Both the position numbers and the translations under genes were made by a program. Of a stretch of 64,000 bases of DNA, positions 19,362-28,274 are shown piece by piece. How positions within the stretch are numbered: position 1 is the first letter of the stretch; every line of letters begins with the position of its first letter. Location: contig NZ_CP088149.1 in NCBI RefSeq assembly GCF_002845275.2, positions 5,152,001 to 5,216,000 on the forward strand. Direction: 5' to 3'. The notes beneath the pieces were generated by a model that was not told the origin of the DNA, searched no databases, and worked only from the letters and a program-made list of their open reading frames with translations. This DNA comes from Pseudomonas sp. S06B 330 (GTDB lineage: Bacteria; Pseudomonadota; Gammaproteobacteria; Pseudomonadales; Pseudomonadaceae).

Positions 19362-19984
19362 TCGACCTCCGTGGCCAGGGCATTGACCGCCGCCGCCGCC
19401 ATGGCGCTGCCGCCCAGGCGACCCTGCATGATCACGAACGGCACACCACGGCTGTCAGCGGCGAGCATCGCCTTGGATTCGGCAGCGCCGACAAAGCCTA
19501 CTGGGAAACCAAGGATCAGCGCCGGTTTCGGCGCACCGGCATCGAGCATTTCCAGCAGGTAGAACAACGCGGTGGGGGCATTGCCGATCACCACGACACT
19601 GCCTTCCAGGTGCGGACGCCACAGTTCCAGCGCCACCGCCGAACGGGTGTTACCCAGTTCGCGGGCCAGATCTGGCACCTGCTCATCACGCAGGGTGCAA
19701 ATCACCGGGTTGTTCGCAGGCAAGCGAGCACGGGTAATACCCTCGGAGACCATGCGCGCGTCGCAGAGAATCGGCGCACCAGCGGCCAAGGCATCGCGGC
19801 CGGCCTTGCCCGCGCCTGGCGAGAACTGCAGGCCATCAATCGCATCGACCATGCCGCAGGCGTGAATCACCCGCACCGCGAGTTTTTCCAGATCGGCAGG
19901 AATACGATCGAGCCGCGCTTCCTCGCGAATGATTGCGAAGGAGTTGCGATAGATCTCCTGACCATCGCGGATGTAATCAATCAT
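19358..19984 (-). CDS. cobH: Precorrin-8X methylmutase
   Basis: Moves a methyl group from C11 to C12 to form hydrogenobyrinic acid. The 208-residue product has the catalytic histidine motif VIHACGMVD (about residue 42), [15 protein letters not shown], and the C-terminal [13 protein letters not shown]. The ATG at 19984 is preferred to TTG 19987 and has CGGAGC upstream. It overlaps both cobG and cobI by a few bases, so the operon is translationally coupled. Confidence 0.95.
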   Translation of the reverse strand: MIDYIRDGQEIYRNSFAIIREEARLDRIPADLEKLAVRVIHACGMVDAIDGLQFSPGAGKAGRDALAAGAPILCDARMVSEGITRARLPANNPVICTLRDEQVPDLARELGNTRSAVALELWRPHLEGSVVVIGNAPTALFYLLEMLDAGAPKPALILGFPVGFVGAAESKAMLAADSRGVPFVIMQGRLGGSAMAAAAVNALATEVE

Positions 19985-21329
19985 CAAGGGTGCTCCGTGA
20001 GCAGGCGTCTAGCAGTGCGCCAGCTTCTTTCAGTGTGAGGTTGCGTGCGCGCAAGCTGCCGAAACCCGGCTGGGCTGCGTCACGCAGGTACAAGTCGTAG
20101 TGGCCCGGGTTCTGCGCCAACAGGGTCGCCGGGGCAACATGGGCCATGGCGCAGGAGCGCGGGCAGCCGCTCAGGTGCACGCTGGCTGGGGCGCCACTGG
20201 CAAGTAGGGTGGCCAGCAGGCGGGCATCACCCTTGGTCTCGGCCTGGGCCTTGGCGCAACCGGCGGAACCGGTGCAGGCAACCAGTCGCGCCAACGGTTG
20301 ATCTGGCGAGCACAGCAAACCCAGCTGAGCCAGCTCGCGGTTGATGGCGGCTGCATGCGGGTGCGCAATATTGGGCAGCAACAGGCTCTGCCAAGGTGTC
20401 ATGCGCAGGCTGCCATCGCCCCGTTCGCGGGCCAGCTGCGCGGCGCCGCGCAGCATGTGCGGAGTCAAACGCCCCAAAGGGGCGGCGCCACCGACGGCGC
20501 TCAGGCCAGCTTGCTGCTGTGGATAAATACCCAGATAACCGTTGCCGACGGTTGCCGACCGGCGCCAGTGCAAAACCGTTGCATCACGTCGGATGCTCAG
20601 CCCTAAGCCGGCAACAAAATCATCTGGCGAATGCTCTGCCAGCAATTGGCGCATCCGCGCTTGCTCTGGCGTAGCCAGATCAAGAAAGCGATTGAGCACC
20701 GCCAGCACCAATGCATGCCCTTGCACCAGAGGGACGGCACCTACGGGTGCGTTGTTTGCCGGGCAACCTGCCAAGCCAAACACCCACCACAGCTCACCCT
20801 CCAGGCGCACAGTGCTGAGCCACACGTCATGGGGGTGCTCGAGCATCGCCAGGGCCTCGCCGCCATCCACTTGTACAGCGAACTTGGCCGACAGCTGATG
20901 AAAGCGCGGGGTAGTTTCAAGCGCTTGCAGCAATTGCTCCGCCAACGGCCGGGTATCAACCAGCATCTGCGGATCAACACCAGCGGTAGGGCTGAGCATC
21001 AGGTTGCGTACGTCATCACCGGCGGCATCGCGCGGCCCCAGGCCCGCCGCCAGCAATCGCTCAATCAACCCCGAGGGGTCGCTGCCGATGCCACGGATCT
21101 GCAGATTGCCGCGGTTAGTGACCTCGATCTCACCGGTGGCAAAACGTTCGGCGGCGTCGGCCACCGCGTCCGCCTGATCAGCCCAGAGCGCGCCGCCGGC
21201 AAGCTTTATCCGGCAGATCCCACCGTCCTGTGCCTGAACGATGCGCAGCAACCCCGGACAGGCCGAGGGACGCAGCGAAGCTTGGGGCTGGTGGGCCGAT
21301 ACAGGCTGGTTCAAAAGGTCACCCGGCAA
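19977..21329 (-). CDS. cobG: Precorrin-3B synthase
   Basis: Iron-sulfur monooxygenase of the aerobic cobalamin route, related to sulfite/nitrite reductase. The 450-residue product shows ferredoxin-like half domains (RPSACPGLLRIVQAQDGGICRIKL, EVTNRGNLQIRGI) and the cluster cysteines ACTGSAGCAKA and SGCPRSCAM. No ATG lies near the N terminus: TTG 21329 is the longest start and TTG 21314 is an alternative, so the exact start is uncertain. First gene of cobGHIJ, divergent from cobL across a short intergenic region that must hold both promoters. Confidence 0.92.
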   Translation of the reverse strand: MPGDLLNQPVSAHQPQASLRPSACPGLLRIVQAQDGGICRIKLAGGALWADQADAVADAAERFATGEIEVTNRGNLQIRGIGSDPSGLIERLLAAGLGPRDAAGDDVRNLMLSPTAGVDPQMLVDTRPLAEQLLQALETTPRFHQLSAKFAVQVDGGEALAMLEHPHDVWLSTVRLEGELWWVFGLAGCPANNAPVGAVPLVQGHALVLAVLNRFLDLATPEQARMRQLLAEHSPDDFVAGLGLSIRRDATVLHWRRSATVGNGYLGIYPQQQAGLSAVGGAAPLGRLTPHMLRGAAQLARERGDGSLRMTPWQSLLLPNIAHPHAAAINRELAQLGLLCSPDQPLARLVACTGSAGCAKAQAETKGDARLLATLLASGAPASVHLSGCPRSCAMAHVAPATLLAQNPGHYDLYLRDAAQPGFGSLRARNLTLKEAGALLDACSRSTLDD

Positions 21330-21431
21330 TCGTGAAAAGGCACTTCAGTGTAGAAGGCGCGGTATTATGCCTGCTTTGTCCGAAGGCATGAAAAGCCAGC
21401 CGGTCGGATTGCGGTGAATTGAGGAAAAACC

Positions 21432-22643
21432 ATGTCGCCCTGGCTGACAGTAGTAGGTATCGGTGAAGACGGCTTCAGTGGCCTGGGCAAGAATGCCCGG
21501 CGCGCATTGCTGGGCGCGGCAAAGGTGTTTGGCGGCCAGCGCCAGTTGGATCTGCTGCCGCACTGCATCCGTGGCGAACGCCTGCTGTGGCCCAGCCCCT
21601 TCTCCCTGACACCGGTATTGGCACTGCGCGGTGAGCCGGTTTGCGTGTTGGCCAGCGGTGATCCGATGTTCTTTGGGGTGGGCGCCAGCCTGGCCCGGCA
21701 GCTCAGCACCGAGGAAATGAGCGTGCTGCCGATGCCTTCATCCTGTGCGTTGGCCGCCGCCCGCCTGGGCTGGCCGCTGCAGGAAGTGACGACACTGTCA
21801 GTGGTGGCCCGTCCGCTGGCAGCCCTCAATGCTCATGTGTACAGCGGCGTACGCTTGTTGGTGCTGAGCAACGATGGCAGCAGCCCGGCAGCTATTGCTG
21901 CGCTGTTGCGTGAGCGCGGGTTCGGCGCCAGTCGCCTGAAGGTCTTCGAACACCTCGGTGGCGCGGCTGAACAGTGCTTGCAAGGCACGGCGCAGGACTG
22001 GCCGCATGCACGCACAGCAGACCTCAACCTGGTTGCCATCGAATGCCTGGCGAGCGCCGATGCACCGCGCCTGTCGCCACTGGCAGGCTTGCCGGACTCG
22101 GCCTTCCAGCACGATGGCCAATTGACCAAGCGCGACGTTCGGGCCATCACCCTCGCCCGCTTGGCGCCGCGACCAGGCGAACTGCTCTGGGATGTCGGTG
22201 CCGGCAGCGGCTCGATTGGCATCGAGTGGATGCGCGCTCACCCCAGCTGTCGAGCGCTGGCCATTGAGGCCGATGCGGGCCGCCAACAACTGATCGAACA
22301 CAACCGCGATGCCCTCGGCGTGCCCGGCCTGCAGTTGATCCGCGGCCGCGCCCCGCAAGCCTTGCATGGCCTTGAGCGCCCCGACGCTATCTTCATTGGT
22401 GGTGGTGTAACACGTGAGGGTGTGCTGCAACACTGCTGGGAGCAACTGCGCCCAGGCGGCCGTCTGGTGGCCAATGCCGTTACCCTGCAAAGCGAGCTGA
22501 CGCTGGTCAACTGGCGTGAGCAACATGGCGGCGAACTGACCCGTATCCACATCGCCCAGGCCCAGCCGTTGGGCGAGTTCGACACCTGGCGCCAAGCCCT
22601 GCCCATCACCCTGTTAGAAGCGATCAAGCCCGCAGATGCGTGA
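21432..22643 (+). CDS. cobL: Precorrin-6Y C5,15-methyltransferase (decarboxylating)
   Basis: Bifunctional enzyme that methylates C5 and C15 and decarboxylates ring C. The 403-residue product has an N-terminal CbiE-like tetrapyrrole methylase domain ([32 protein letters not shown]) and a C-terminal CbiT-like Rossmann domain ([30 protein letters not shown]). GAGGAAA precedes the ATG. It overlaps cbiD by eight bases. Confidence 0.95.
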   Translation: MSPWLTVVGIGEDGFSGLGKNARRALLGAAKVFGGQRQLDLLPHCIRGERLLWPSPFSLTPVLALRGEPVCVLASGDPMFFGVGASLARQLSTEEMSVLPMPSSCALAAARLGWPLQEVTTLSVVARPLAALNAHVYSGVRLLVLSNDGSSPAAIAALLRERGFGASRLKVFEHLGGAAEQCLQGTAQDWPHARTADLNLVAIECLASADAPRLSPLAGLPDSAFQHDGQLTKRDVRAITLARLAPRPGELLWDVGAGSGSIGIEWMRAHPSCRALAIEADAGRQQLIEHNRDALGVPGLQLIRGRAPQALHGLERPDAIFIGGGVTREGVLQHCWEQLRPGGRLVANAVTLQSELTLVNWREQHGGELTRIHIAQAQPLGEFDTWRQALPITLLEAIKPADA

Positions 22644-23733
22644 CGAGACCCAGGAACAACCGGCCCCGCTGCGCAGCGGCCTGACCACCGGCAGCTGCGC
22701 CACCGCCACCAGTCTGGCGGCGGCGCGGCTGTTGCTGACCGGCGTCGAAAACGATGCCGTGCAGATCACCCTGCCCAAGGGCAAAGTGGTGCAGATGCGC
22801 CTGGAGTTCTGCCGCTTGCATGAAGGCGGTGCAGAAGCGGGCACCCTCAAGGATGCCGGTGATGACCCTGATGTCACCCATGGCGCACTGCTCTACAGTC
22901 GCGTGCGCTTGCTCGCTGACCCTGGCGTGCGCTTCGTCGCGGGCAACGGTGTAGGCACCGTGACCCGCCCTGGGCTGGTCCTTGCCGTGGGCGAACCGGC
23001 GATCAACCCGGTGCCACGACGAATGATGACCGAACACCTGCAGCAACTGGCTGAAGAGTGCGCCTACAGCGGCGGCTTCGAAGTCACGGTGAACGTCCAG
23101 GACGGTGAAAACCTAGCGTTGAAAACCATGAACCCGCGCCTGGGAATTCTCGGTGGCCTGTCGATTCTCGGCACCAGCGGCATCGTTCGACCGTTCTCCT
23201 GTTCAGCCTATATTGCCTCGATCCATCAGGGCATCGACGTGGCCAAAACCAACGGTTACCTGCACATCGCCGCGTGCACCGGCAACGCCAGTGAAGACAC
23301 CATGCGCCGGGTCTACAACCTGCCGGAAATCGCCCTGATCGAAATGGGCGACTTTGTCGGTGCAGTGCTCAAGCACCTGCGCAAAGTGCCGGTGGACAAG
23401 CTCAGCCTGTGCGGCGGTTTCGGCAAGATCAGCAAACTCGCTGCCGGGCACATGGACCTGCACAGTCGTCACTCCAGCATCGACCTGCCGCAACTGGCCG
23501 AATGGGCTGCTGCCATCGGTGCCGACAGCGAACTGCAAACCGCGATTCGCCAGGCCAACACCAGCCAGCAGGCCCTGGCTATGGCCAGTGCGGCCGGCAT
23601 CGCCCTGGGTGACGCGGTCTGTGCCCATGCCCTGACTTTTGCTCGCAGTGTGGTACCGGCCCAGGTACAGGTGGAGGTCTTCGCCATTGATCGCCAGGGT
23701 GGCATCGTCGGCCACGCAGGAACCTTTGCATGA
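22636..23733 (+). CDS. cbiD: Cobalt-precorrin-5B C1-methyltransferase
   Basis: CbiD methylates C1 in the anaerobic pathway. The 365-residue product has [60 protein letters not shown] and [10 protein letters not shown]. It sits between cobL and cobK in a cluster that also has the oxygen-dependent cobG and lacks cobF, so it probably replaces CobF in this organism. It overlaps cobL by eight bases and cobK by four. Confidence 0.95.
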   Translation: MRDETQEQPAPLRSGLTTGSCATATSLAAARLLLTGVENDAVQITLPKGKVVQMRLEFCRLHEGGAEAGTLKDAGDDPDVTHGALLYSRVRLLADPGVRFVAGNGVGTVTRPGLVLAVGEPAINPVPRRMMTEHLQQLAEECAYSGGFEVTVNVQDGENLALKTMNPRLGILGGLSILGTSGIVRPFSCSAYIASIHQGIDVAKTNGYLHIAACTGNASEDTMRRVYNLPEIALIEMGDFVGAVLKHLRKVPVDKLSLCGGFGKISKLAAGHMDLHSRHSSIDLPQLAEWAAAIGADSELQTAIRQANTSQQALAMASAAGIALGDAVCAHALTFARSVVPAQVQVEVFAIDRQGGIVGHAGTFA

Positions 23734-24440
23734 AACGCATCTTGCTGCTGGGCGGCATCACCGAAGCCTTGGCCATTGCCCGAACACTGGGCCCCGAGCA
23801 TGTCTACAGCCTGGCCGGGATTGGCCGGGTGCCCAGTGACTTGAAGTGTCAGGTTAGGGTTGGCGGTTTTGGTGGGGCCGACGGACTGGCGGCGTATCTG
23901 CTCGGCGAAAGCATCGACCTGCTGATCGACGCCACCCACCCTTATGCCGCACAGATCAGTGCCAACGCCGCCCGCGCCTCACAGCTCACCGGCGTTCCTT
24001 GCTGGGCCCTGCGACGTCCGGCGTGGCAAGCGCAAGCCGCTGATGACTGGCGCGAGGTTGCCGGCTGGGCTGAGCTGATTGAAGCCCTGCGGCCGTTCCG
24101 CCGCCCGTTGTTCACCCTGGGCCGCGAACCCTTGGCGCACCTGGATGAAATTCCGGCGCATCAGTTCTGGACGTTACGTGCCTTGGAGGCCTGCCCGAGC
24201 AATGACCGCTGCGAAGTGATTGGCGCCCGCGGGCCCTTTCAGCTGGAAGATGAGCGAACCCTGTTTGAACGGCGACAGATTGATGTGTTGATCAGCAAGA
24301 ACAGTGGGAGTGCAGCGACTGAGCCGAAGTTGCAAGTGGCCCGTGAGCGTGGGATTACGGTGCTGATTCTGGGCCGCCCGCAACTCCCGGACGTCAGTCG
24401 ACACTTCTCCACGGTGCAGGCGCTGTTGCAAGCGCTTTAG
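23730..24440 (+). CDS. cobK: Precorrin-6A reductase
   Basis: NADPH-dependent reduction of the macrocycle (precorrin-6A to 6B). The 236-residue product has [15 protein letters not shown] at the N terminus, [16 protein letters not shown], and C-terminal [22 protein letters not shown], typical of CobK/CbiJ. Overlaps cbiD (ATGA). Last gene of the plus-strand cob operon. Confidence 0.95.
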   Translation: MKRILLLGGITEALAIARTLGPEHVYSLAGIGRVPSDLKCQVRVGGFGGADGLAAYLLGESIDLLIDATHPYAAQISANAARASQLTGVPCWALRRPAWQAQAADDWREVAGWAELIEALRPFRRPLFTLGREPLAHLDEIPAHQFWTLRALEACPSNDRCEVIGARGPFQLEDERTLFERRQIDVLISKNSGSAATEPKLQVARERGITVLILGRPQLPDVSRHFSTVQALLQAL

Positions 24441-24474
24441 CGCGGACTCCTCAGGGCGCAAAGGTATATCCCAT

Positions 24475-24525
24475 TGACAGATACCCGCCGACATTTAAAC
24501 TTGGATATACATTTGGCATATACAT
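24475..24525 (+). promoter_or_regulatory. vapBC promoter and probable operator
   Basis: A consensus TTGACA (24475-24480) is followed at 16 bases by TAAACT. Just downstream are two direct copies of ATATACAT (24505-24512 and 24518-24525), 13 bases apart centre to centre. They overlap the expected transcription start, where VapB/VapBC complexes usually autoregulate. The operator role is inferred from position and repetition. Confidence 0.45.
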
Positions 24526-24535
24526 GAGGTGGATC

Positions 24536-24766
24536 ATGGAGCAAGGTGCGGTCTTCAAGAGCAATCGCAGCCAAGCTGTACGCTTGCCCAAATCCGTAGC
24601 ACTTCCAGAGGATGTCAAACGCGTGGATGTCGTCGCAGTGGGTCGAACCCGAATCATTTCCCCCGCCGGTGAAACCTGGGACAGCTGGTTTGAAGGCCCA
24701 AGCGTCAGTGCCGACTTCATGGCCGAACGCGAGCAGCCCACCGATCAGGAGCGCGAGGGTTTCTGA
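24536..24766 (+). CDS. vapB: VapB-type antitoxin (AbrB/VagC fold)
   Basis: The 76-residue product starts MEQGAVFKSNRSQAVRLPKSVALP, the swapped-hairpin AbrB-like DNA-binding signature of VagC/VapB antitoxins. The acidic C-terminal tail (about 45-76) would wrap the toxin. The ATG at 24536 has GAGGTGG six bases upstream; ATG 24524 lies before that site and is rejected. Its stop codon directly abuts the toxin ATG. Confidence 0.9.
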   Translation: MEQGAVFKSNRSQAVRLPKSVALPEDVKRVDVVAVGRTRIISPAGETWDSWFEGPSVSADFMAEREQPTDQEREGF

Positions 24767-25183
24767 ATGCTCAAGTACATGCTTGATACCAACATCTGCA
24801 TTTTTACCCTGAAAAACAAACCTCAAGCGATACGTGAAGCATTCAACCGCCATCATGGCCAACTCTGCATCAGTACCATTACGCTGATGGAGTTGATCTA
24901 CGGTGCAGAAAAATCTGCCGCTGCCGAACGCAATCTGGCCGTGGTCGAAGGCTTTGCCGCTCGCCTGGAGGTCCTCAGCTACGACAGTCATGCAGCGGCA
25001 CATAGCGGCCAGCTACGCGCGGAACTGGCCAGGGCTGGAACACCAATTGGCCCCTATGACCAGATGATCGCGGGCCATGCAAGGTCGCTGGGGCTGCTGT
25101 TGGTCACCAACAATATGCGCGAGTTCCAGCGAGTGCCTGGGCTACGCGTAGAGGATTGGCTCAATTCCTCTGTCCAGCTGTAG
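24767..25183 (+). CDS. vapC: VapC-type PIN-domain ribonuclease toxin
   Basis: Type II toxin; many relatives cut initiator tRNA. The 138-residue PIN domain has the acidic residues of the active site: Asp7 (YMLDTNI), Glu42 (TLMELIYG), Asp98 (GPYDQMIAGHA), and the LVTNNMREFQRVPGLRVEDW ending. All needed residues are present, so it is probably functional. The stop codon TAG is at the same time the first three bases of a REP element. The pair sits between the cob operon and nfeD as an apparent insertion. Confidence 0.9.
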   Translation: MLKYMLDTNICIFTLKNKPQAIREAFNRHHGQLCISTITLMELIYGAEKSAAAERNLAVVEGFAARLEVLSYDSHAAAHSGQLRAELARAGTPIGPYDQMIAGHARSLGLLLVTNNMREFQRVPGLRVEDWLNSSVQL

Positions 25184-25284
25184 CCGCTGCCGCCAGGCTG
25201 CGATCGGGCGTAAAACGGCCGTCGTTCGTCCCCATCAGGGTGACTGGATGACGACTGCTTCGCAGCCTGGCGGCAGCGGATACG
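25181..25284. repeat. Palindromic REP element downstream of vapC
   Basis: Left arm TAGCCGCTGCCGCCAGGCTG from 25181, right arm CGCAGCCTGGCGGCAGCGGA to 25280. Same arms as at 4108 and 31771, with a different inner spacer. It supplies the vapC stop codon. Confidence 0.9.
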
Positions 25285-25403
25285 AATCAATAGTGCACCT
25301 ACAGGTCTGCGCATCTGAATCGCAGTTTCAGATTAGTCCGATAGCTCACAATCACCCACTGCCTTAAACTACCCCCCTCTCCCCCCGGAAGAAATTCGCC
25401 CAT

Positions 25404-25841
25404 ATGGAAATGCAATGGTGGATCTGGCTGGTATTCGGTTTCGGCCTGGTTGTGCTCGAACTGATGCTGCCGACCTTCTTCATCCTCTGGTTCGGCATCG
25501 GCGCTGTGCTGGTATCGCTCATCGCTTACCTGGCACCCAGCCTGCAGCTCGACATGCAGGTACTGCTCTGGGTGCTGTTCTCGTCGGTTACCACGCTGCT
25601 GTGGTTCAAGGTGTTTCGCAAGAAGAAACCAGACACCCGCTGGACCGCTGATGATGTGGTCGGTGAAGTCGGCCTGCTCACCGCTAAGGTCTCTGAATTT
25701 CACAAAGGCCGCGTGCGCTTCCAGAAACCGGTCCTCGGCAACGAGGAATGGGTCTGCGTTGCCGATGACGAGATCCCCTCGGGCGAGCGCGTACGCATCA
25801 CTGCCATCGAAGGCAATACTGCCCGGGTAACCCGGGCCTGA
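25404..25841 (+). CDS. NfeD-family membrane protein
   Basis: The 145-residue product has two or three membrane helices in the first 75 residues (WIWLVFGFGLVVLELMLPTFFILWFGIGA) and a C-terminal OB-fold domain (about 80-145, GEVGLLTAKV...ERVRITAIEGNTARV). NfeD-like proteins pair with SPFH/stomatin proteins in membrane microdomains, and the qmcA-type gene follows after 23 bases. Confidence 0.88.
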   Translation: MEMQWWIWLVFGFGLVVLELMLPTFFILWFGIGAVLVSLIAYLAPSLQLDMQVLLWVLFSSVTTLLWFKVFRKKKPDTRWTADDVVGEVGLLTAKVSEFHKGRVRFQKPVLGNEEWVCVADDEIPSGERVRITAIEGNTARVTRA

Positions 25842-25864
25842 TCAGTAAAAGGAAGCTTTGACTC

Positions 25865-26722
25865 ATGACCAGCCTCATCGTCGCCGGTACTATCGCCGCG
25901 TTCGTCATCATCACCCTGTTCAAGGGGGTGCGCATCGTGCCCCAGGGTGAGGAATGGATCGTCGAACGCCTGGGGCGCTACCACAGCACCCTCAAACCCG
26001 GCCTGAACATCCTCATTCCGTACATGGACGTGGTTGCCTACCGTTTGCCGACCAAGGACATCATCCTCGACGTGCAGCAACAGGAAATCATCACCCGTGA
26101 CAACGCCGTCATCGTTGCTAACGCGCTGTGTTTCGCCAAGGTTGTCGACCCGCAGAAGGCCGCCTACGGGGTGCAGGATTTCACTTACGCCGTGACCAGC
26201 CTGACCATGACCTCGCTGCGTGCCATTGTCGGCGCCATGGACCTCGACGAAGCCCTTTCCAGCCGTGAACAGATCAAGGCCCGCCTGCGCGAAGCCATGT
26301 CAGAGCAGACCGAAGACTGGGGGGTGACCGTACGCTCGGTCGAGATCCAGGACATCAAGCCATCGGAGAACATGCAGTCGGCCATGGAGCGTCAAGCCGC
26401 TGCCGAGCGTGAGCGTAAAGCCGACGTTACCCGCGCCGAAGGCGCCAAGCAGGCCGCCATTCTCGAAGCCGAAGCACGCCTGCAATCGGCCAAGCTCGAT
26501 GCCGAAGCACAAATCAATCTGGCCGAAGCCTCGGCGCGCTCAATCACCCTGGTTCGTGACGCGGTCGGTAGCGAGATCACCCCGGCGATGTACCTGCTGG
26601 GCGAACGCTACATCGGCGCCATGGAAAACCTGGCCGGCAGCGACAACGCCAAGGTTGTGGTGTTGCCCGCTGACCTGCAGGAAACCGTGCGCGGTCTGAT
26701 GGGCCGTAACAAGGCAGTCTGA
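25865..26722 (+). CDS. qmcA: SPFH/stomatin-family protein, QmcA-like
   Basis: Membrane-anchored SPFH protein thought to scaffold inner-membrane complexes or modulate FtsH-type proteolysis. The 285-residue product has one N-terminal helix (SLIVAGTIAAFVIITLF), an SPFH domain (about 25-190: VPQGEEWIVERLGRYHSTLKPGLN) and a coiled-coil tail rich in Ala/Glu/Arg (about 190-250). It forms an operon with the NfeD gene and ends at a strong terminator. Confidence 0.9.
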   Translation: MTSLIVAGTIAAFVIITLFKGVRIVPQGEEWIVERLGRYHSTLKPGLNILIPYMDVVAYRLPTKDIILDVQQQEIITRDNAVIVANALCFAKVVDPQKAAYGVQDFTYAVTSLTMTSLRAIVGAMDLDEALSSREQIKARLREAMSEQTEDWGVTVRSVEIQDIKPSENMQSAMERQAAAERERKADVTRAEGAKQAAILEAEARLQSAKLDAEAQINLAEASARSITLVRDAVGSEITPAMYLLGERYIGAMENLAGSDNAKVVVLPADLQETVRGLMGRNKAV

Positions 26723-26741
26723 TCCGCAGCGCCAACCCCAT

Positions 26742-26784
26742 AAGCCGGGCCCGTGCGACACTTCATCGCACGCCCGGCTTTTTT
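26742..26784 (+). terminator. Rho-independent terminator of nfeD-qmcA
   Basis: AAGCCGGGC (26742-26750) pairs with GCCCGGCTT (26772-26780), with an inner CGTGCG/CGCACG extension, followed by T residues to 26784. Confidence 0.9.
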
Positions 26785-26842
26785 ACATATACTTTCAACT
26801 CTGGCTAAATAGCCACCACTCGAATCCTGACCGGATCTCTCC

Positions 26843-27229
26843 ATGCCTTCACATCGGCTTGCCCATGCCTGGATCGCCTGCTTTGCAGTGCTGTTCAACC
26901 TGCTGGCCATGCCGTTGTCTGCTGCCGCACCGAAAAGCCAGACCGAGCAATTACTCTGGGGGGCATTCTGCTCCACCGGCGGTACCAAGCTGATCGCTAT
27001 CTCCCTGGGCCAGCCGGACGGCACCCAACAGAACGACGATCACTCGACCATGCAGCATTGCTGGTGCTGCTCGGGTGCTGCGCCGCTGCTGGCGTTGCCG
27101 GGGCATCCACCGCGCTTGCTGCTGCCAGCCCAGGAGTTTGCACCTGCCCAGGTCCTGCTCAGCGCCACTCAGCCGACCCCGCGCCAACTCTGGCCAGCGC
27201 TGAACCCGCGCGCCTCCCCTCTAGCCTGA
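26843..27229 (+). CDS. DUF2946-type secreted protein of the copper module
   Basis: The 128-residue product has a signal-type N terminus (HAWIACFAVLFNLLAMPLSAAA) and a central HxxxMQHCWCC cluster with His, Met and three Cys residues. A Pro-rich C terminus follows. The family is small and recurs next to copper chaperones and TonB receptors in pseudomonads; a metal-binding role is inferred from the Cys/His/Met cluster and the neighbours. First gene of the group up to 31773. Confidence 0.75.
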   Translation: MPSHRLAHAWIACFAVLFNLLAMPLSAAAPKSQTEQLLWGAFCSTGGTKLIAISLGQPDGTQQNDDHSTMQHCWCCSGAAPLLALPGHPPRLLLPAQEFAPAQVLLSATQPTPRQLWPALNPRASPLA

Positions 27230-27276
27230 ATTCACTACGCTACCTGTTGCGAACCTGAATCGACTGGAGAATCACC

Positions 27277-27747
27277 ATGTTCAAGAACGCCCTGCTGCTG
27301 GCCGCCCTGCTGTTGCCAGCGACTTTTGCCAACGCCCACGAATACACCAAAGGTGACCTGCATATCGCCCATCCGTGGTCGCAGGAAATGCCGCCGAACG
27401 CGCCTAACGTCGCCGCCTATTTCGTCGTCCACAACAATGGCTCGAGCGCCGATACGCTGCTCGGTGTCGACAGCCCGATCAGCGACGATGCGCAGTTGCA
27501 CGAGCATGTGCACAAGGACGGTCTGATGAAGATGCAGCAAGTGCAGCGCGTCGAAGTACCCGCAGGGAAAGACCTGGTCTTCGCCCCAGGCGCCTATCAT
27601 GTGATGCTGATGCAGCCCAAAGACCGCAGCCTGCTGGTGGACGGCAAGCGTTTCCCGCTGACCCTGCACTTTGAGAAAGCCGGTAATGTCACCGTCGAAG
27701 TCGCCGTGCACAAGCAAGCCCCCGAGGGTGCCGCGCACAGTCACTGA
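27277..27747 (+). CDS. Periplasmic copper chaperone, PCuAC family
   Basis: PCuAC proteins bind Cu(I) in the periplasm and deliver it, classically to cytochrome oxidase. The 156-residue product has a signal peptide (MFKNALLLAALLLPATFANA) and the expected metal ligands: HPWSQEMPP, a HEHVHKDGLMKM segment and YHVMLMQPK. The C terminus ends in a His-containing tail. Lies 47 bases after the DUF2946 gene and 19 before the next, so probably one operon. Confidence 0.9.
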   Translation: MFKNALLLAALLLPATFANAHEYTKGDLHIAHPWSQEMPPNAPNVAAYFVVHNNGSSADTLLGVDSPISDDAQLHEHVHKDGLMKMQQVQRVEVPAGKDLVFAPGAYHVMLMQPKDRSLLVDGKRFPLTLHFEKAGNVTVEVAVHKQAPEGAAHSH

Positions 27748-27766
27748 TCGCTGAACGCAGCTCCCC

Positions 27767-28195
27767 GTGAGCATCGTCCGCAGCCGCCTCAACCGCCCTG
27801 CGCGCCCTGATTCCAGAAGGGTTCGCGGTAGCTGGCTGAGCCTGTTCGCCATGTTGATGATCTTTATCGGCCCACTGGTTTCCCAGTCGATGCCGATGGA
27901 TCACCGTGCCATGTCGACAGACATGGGCATGAGCATGGCCATGGACAGCAGCGCTGATTGTCACAGTGGTAGCCACCATGAAAGCAGTCCTTCGCTGCAT
28001 GTTATCTGGGAGAAATGCGGTTACTGCAGCCTGTTTTTCCATTGCCCGGCACTGCCTCAGGCCCTGAGCCTGCTCAACACCGAAGCGGCCCCCGTCAGTG
28101 GCTCACTGATTGTCCAGCCGCGTCAGGGCCATGCCCGGCAAACGGTTTTCCCGGGGGCCCGAACCCGCGCGCCGCCGCCCTTCATCGTCGTCTGA
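27767..28195 (+). CDS. DUF2946-like Met/His-rich membrane-anchored protein
   Basis: The 142-residue product starts at GTG 27767. One hydrophobic segment (SWLSLFAMLMIFIGPLV, about 22-38) is followed by a very Met/His-rich stretch (MPMDHRAMSTDMGMSMAMD, then CHSGSHHE) and a CGYC motif (near residues 85-88). Such composition is typical of periplasmic copper scavenging. No catalytic domain is seen. It precedes the OprC-like receptor by 79 bases. Confidence 0.72.
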   Translation: MSIVRSRLNRPARPDSRRVRGSWLSLFAMLMIFIGPLVSQSMPMDHRAMSTDMGMSMAMDSSADCHSGSHHESSPSLHVIWEKCGYCSLFFHCPALPQALSLLNTEAAPVSGSLIVQPRQGHARQTVFPGARTRAPPPFIVV

Positions 28196-28274
28196 ATTCA
28201 CCGTTGCGTTCTCAGGTCCGGCATTTTGCCGATGACTTGGTGCGCCCTCATGACTGATCGATGTTGGAATCACT

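Noticed and set aside
21330..21431. Cobalamin riboswitch between cobG and cobL
   Set aside because: The spacer is only about 100 bases and lacks the B12-box-type conserved sequence; a full riboswitch would not fit.
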